34,822 nucleotides of DNA, from NCBI GenBank assembly GCA_021735245.1, contig JAIPHJ010000019.1, positions 1 through 34,822 of the forward strand. Reading direction: 5' to 3'. Each line of letters starts with the position of its first letter. The first letter of the stretch is position 1. Made by a program: the position numbers and the translations under genes. The notes beneath the pieces were generated by a model. The model did no database searches, had not been told where the DNA came from, and saw nothing but the letters and a program-made list of their open reading frames with translations. Source of the stretch: Candidatus Bipolaricaulota bacterium (GTDB lineage Bacteria; Bipolaricaulota; Bipolaricaulia; M55B111). Of this stretch, positions 33,666-34,822 are shown in pieces.

Positions 33666-34568
33666 CTAACTTCGAAGGGACGAAATACCTTCAAGCCAAT
33701 AATTTACCAACTCCGGGTGGGCATTAACAAACTTAGTTACCGCATTCCGCTTCCTTTTATCGAATAAGCGAGTCAATTCGTTCACCTGGTCTATAGAGAG
33801 ATGAAAACGGCTTAAGAACCGGGTGACCCTATTCGGGTACTTCTCCATCAGCCCCTCTCGAGCAAGTAGATGCACTACTTTTTCGTCGGTCAGTTCGGTA
33901 ATGAATCTTGTATTATAAATGCTAAACGGGACACTCGGGCGTTTAAGGGTGATTAATACCCATTCTTGGCTCCGAATAGCTCGGTTAAGCTCGGAAACTG
34001 CGACCATTTCATCTATCTTCACCAGTTCGTAACTGCTTAATCCTTTTACTGTATCCATAATTATACGGGAACTCTCCAGGAGTGAACTCTCCGAAGCTAA
34101 ACCAATTATTTCTTTATTCAGGTTGTTCATGACCTCCTGCCTAGTAAGGTCCTCTAGCGAAGCCAGTTTAGTTTCCGGCACGTAATCCGGTACGGCCCAG
34201 CCTGCCACTACGTCCTCGTACACCGGCCCCAGGTTGCACAATTTGCCGGCAAAGTCGTTCCACGTCCTACTTTCCGGTCGAGGAAGTTTCATACCTAGAA
34301 ATAGGTCAGCATCACCGTCCGAAGTCTTTTTTAAACCGACTTGCGCGTACTGTATTTTTTTATTTACCTTCCAGTCTAATTCTTCTTCCAGAAGGTGTGT
34401 AATCAACTCGGCTACGGGCAGGTATTCCGTTTCCGGAACTACGTAAAAATCTATTGCATCTTCCTGGGCATTTGTCTTTGGGGGGGATAAAAAAACCATC
34501 ACCGTGCCAAGGGTCAAAAAAACGAAAAGGAAGAGAGCCTTTTTCATTAAATCAAGTTGGAGATTCAT
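33666..34568 (-). CDS. Divergent OpuAC-type (glycine-betaine-like) substrate-binding protein
   Basis: A 300-residue periplasmic-type binding protein. The signal peptide (LFLFVFLTLGTVMVF to TNAQ) has no lipobox Cys. The fold is that of OpuAC: QVGLKKTSDGDADLFLGMKLPR, WNDFAGKLCNLGPVYEDVVAGWAVPDYV, a hinge and second lobe, and the closing KFVNAHPELVNYWLEG. Positions where betaine binders have aromatic-cage residues look changed: the usual NW near the start is VPET, and the usual Trp-x-Pro-His-Trp segment is LKRPSVPF. Its ligand may therefore differ. Start ATG 34568 follows AAAGGAGG; an in-frame ATG at 34595 precedes that site. It lies after a second binding protein. No permease or ATPase gene is in view. 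Confidence 0.8.
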   Translation of the reverse strand: MNLQLDLMKKALFLFVFLTLGTVMVFLSPPKTNAQEDAIDFYVVPETEYLPVAELITHLLEEELDWKVNKKIQYAQVGLKKTSDGDADLFLGMKLPRPESRTWNDFAGKLCNLGPVYEDVVAGWAVPDYVPETKLASLEDLTRQEVMNNLNKEIIGLASESSLLESSRIIMDTVKGLSSYELVKIDEMVAVSELNRAIRSQEWVLITLKRPSVPFSIYNTRFITELTDEKVVHLLAREGLMEKYPNRVTRFLSRFHLSIDQVNELTRLFDKRKRNAVTKFVNAHPELVNYWLEGISSLRS

Positions 34569-34593
34569 ATAATCCTCCTTTGATGAGGACCGC

Positions 34594-34691
34594 AAATTTA
34601 GGCCATTACAATCGTTCGAGCGGCCCTATTAAGGAAAGGGGTGAGGAACCCCGTCCCCACCCCTTAAAAGAACGAATGTTGGCCTAGATTT
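34594..34691. repeat. Large imperfect inverted repeat with inner hairpin between the two binding-protein genes
   Basis: The outer arms 34594-34617 and 34670-34691 pair over about 20 positions (AAATxTAGGCCA, then ACA and TCGTTC), broken by one mismatch in each half and a two-base bulge. Inside, AAGGGGTG (34636-34643) pairs with CACCCCTT (34658-34665). The whole could fold as one long branched hairpin in the minus-strand transcript between the genes, ending about 25 bases before the start of the second. It may act as a leaky terminator, RNA-stability element or mobile-repeat remnant. Confidence 0.6.
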
Positions 34692-34707
34692 AAGTATGTC
34701 CTAACAG

Positions 34708-34822
34708 TTATCCCAGAGCGTCGACTCCGTTGACAAAGTAGTCGATGACTTCAGGGTATTTCTCTGCAAACTGGGCTCCGGCCCCTTCTCCCATATCGGA
34801 GTACATTGCCGATAGTTCGTTG
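34708..34822 (-). CDS. OpuAC-type substrate-binding protein, C-terminal end (partial)
   Basis: Only the last 37 codons are in the window; the gene continues past the right edge. The readable end (MYSDMGEGAGAQFAEKYPEV, then VNGVDALG) matches the C-terminal helix of glycine betaine/proline-type binding proteins better than the neighbouring copy does. The two are tandem paralogues, and this one is probably the regular betaine binder of an OpuA/ProU-like transporter encoded to the right. Confidence 0.7.
   Translation of the reverse strand, partial: NELSAMYSDMGEGAGAQFAEKYPEVIDYFVNGVDALG

Noticed and set aside
1-34822. Mobile elements, CRISPR arrays, tRNA or rRNA genes, toxin-antitoxin pairs or defence genes
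   Set aside because: No array of repeats, transposase, integrase, tRNA-like fold or defence gene was seen; the content is mostly housekeeping and metabolism.

Overview
The window reads as a chromosomal segment of an anaerobic, probably halophilic, diderm member of the Bacillota, closest in style to Halanaerobiales or Natranaerobiales-type organisms. This is an inference. It rests on three things: Firmicutes-type gene neighbourhoods (glmU-prs-ctc, clpC-radA-disA), strongly Asp/Glu-rich proteins throughout, and exported proteins (a SurA_N-type chaperone, an OpuAC-type binding protein) with signal-peptidase-I signals and no lipobox, as expected for a periplasm. Strong AGGAGG-type Shine-Dalgarno sites and many TTG/GTG starts are seen, and one gene appears to start at ATT. 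I see no tRNA, rRNA, CRISPR array, IS or phage gene.

Left part, + strand, about 1-9.4 kb. An acetate module comes first: an ADP-forming acyl-CoA synthetase fused to a GNAT acetyltransferase (Pat-like), acetyl-CoA synthetase (acs) and a SatP/YaaH acetate transporter, closed by a strong terminator. secA follows. Next comes the most consensus-like promoter pair in the window, driving a 30-residue membrane peptide and an unrecognised exported, C-terminally anchored protein.

Middle, about 9.4-25.3 kb. gcvH lies alone on the minus strand. On the + strand are a short GlmU without its acetyltransferase half, prs, an L25/Ctc protein with a long acidic tail, then clpC-radA-disA-punA. Minus-strand genes follow: a DUF502 membrane protein, accD and accA. 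A divergent promoter region then feeds a 58-residue ribbon-helix-helix protein and nicotinate phosphoribosyltransferase. After these come a SurA_N-like exported protein without a PPIase domain and, on the minus strand, ddl-ppa.

Right part, minus strand, 33.1 to 25.3 kb. A compact one-carbon operon runs: corrinoid protein, gcvPA, gcvPB, methyl-THF:corrinoid methyltransferase, fhs, folE, folD. It starts at a promoter with an overlapping dyad and ends in a good terminator. The order links methyl transfer, the glycine cleavage P-protein and the tetrahydrofolate C1 path. gcvT, lpd and any substrate:corrinoid methyltransferase are missing from the window. Beyond it lie two tandem OpuAC-like (glycine-betaine-type) binding proteins separated by a large inverted repeat; the second is cut by the window edge. 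Glycine betaine uptake, betaine-derived methyl groups and C1 oxidation or glycine turnover would fit together, and acetate could enter through acs and satP. That physiology is a hypothesis, not something the sequence proves.
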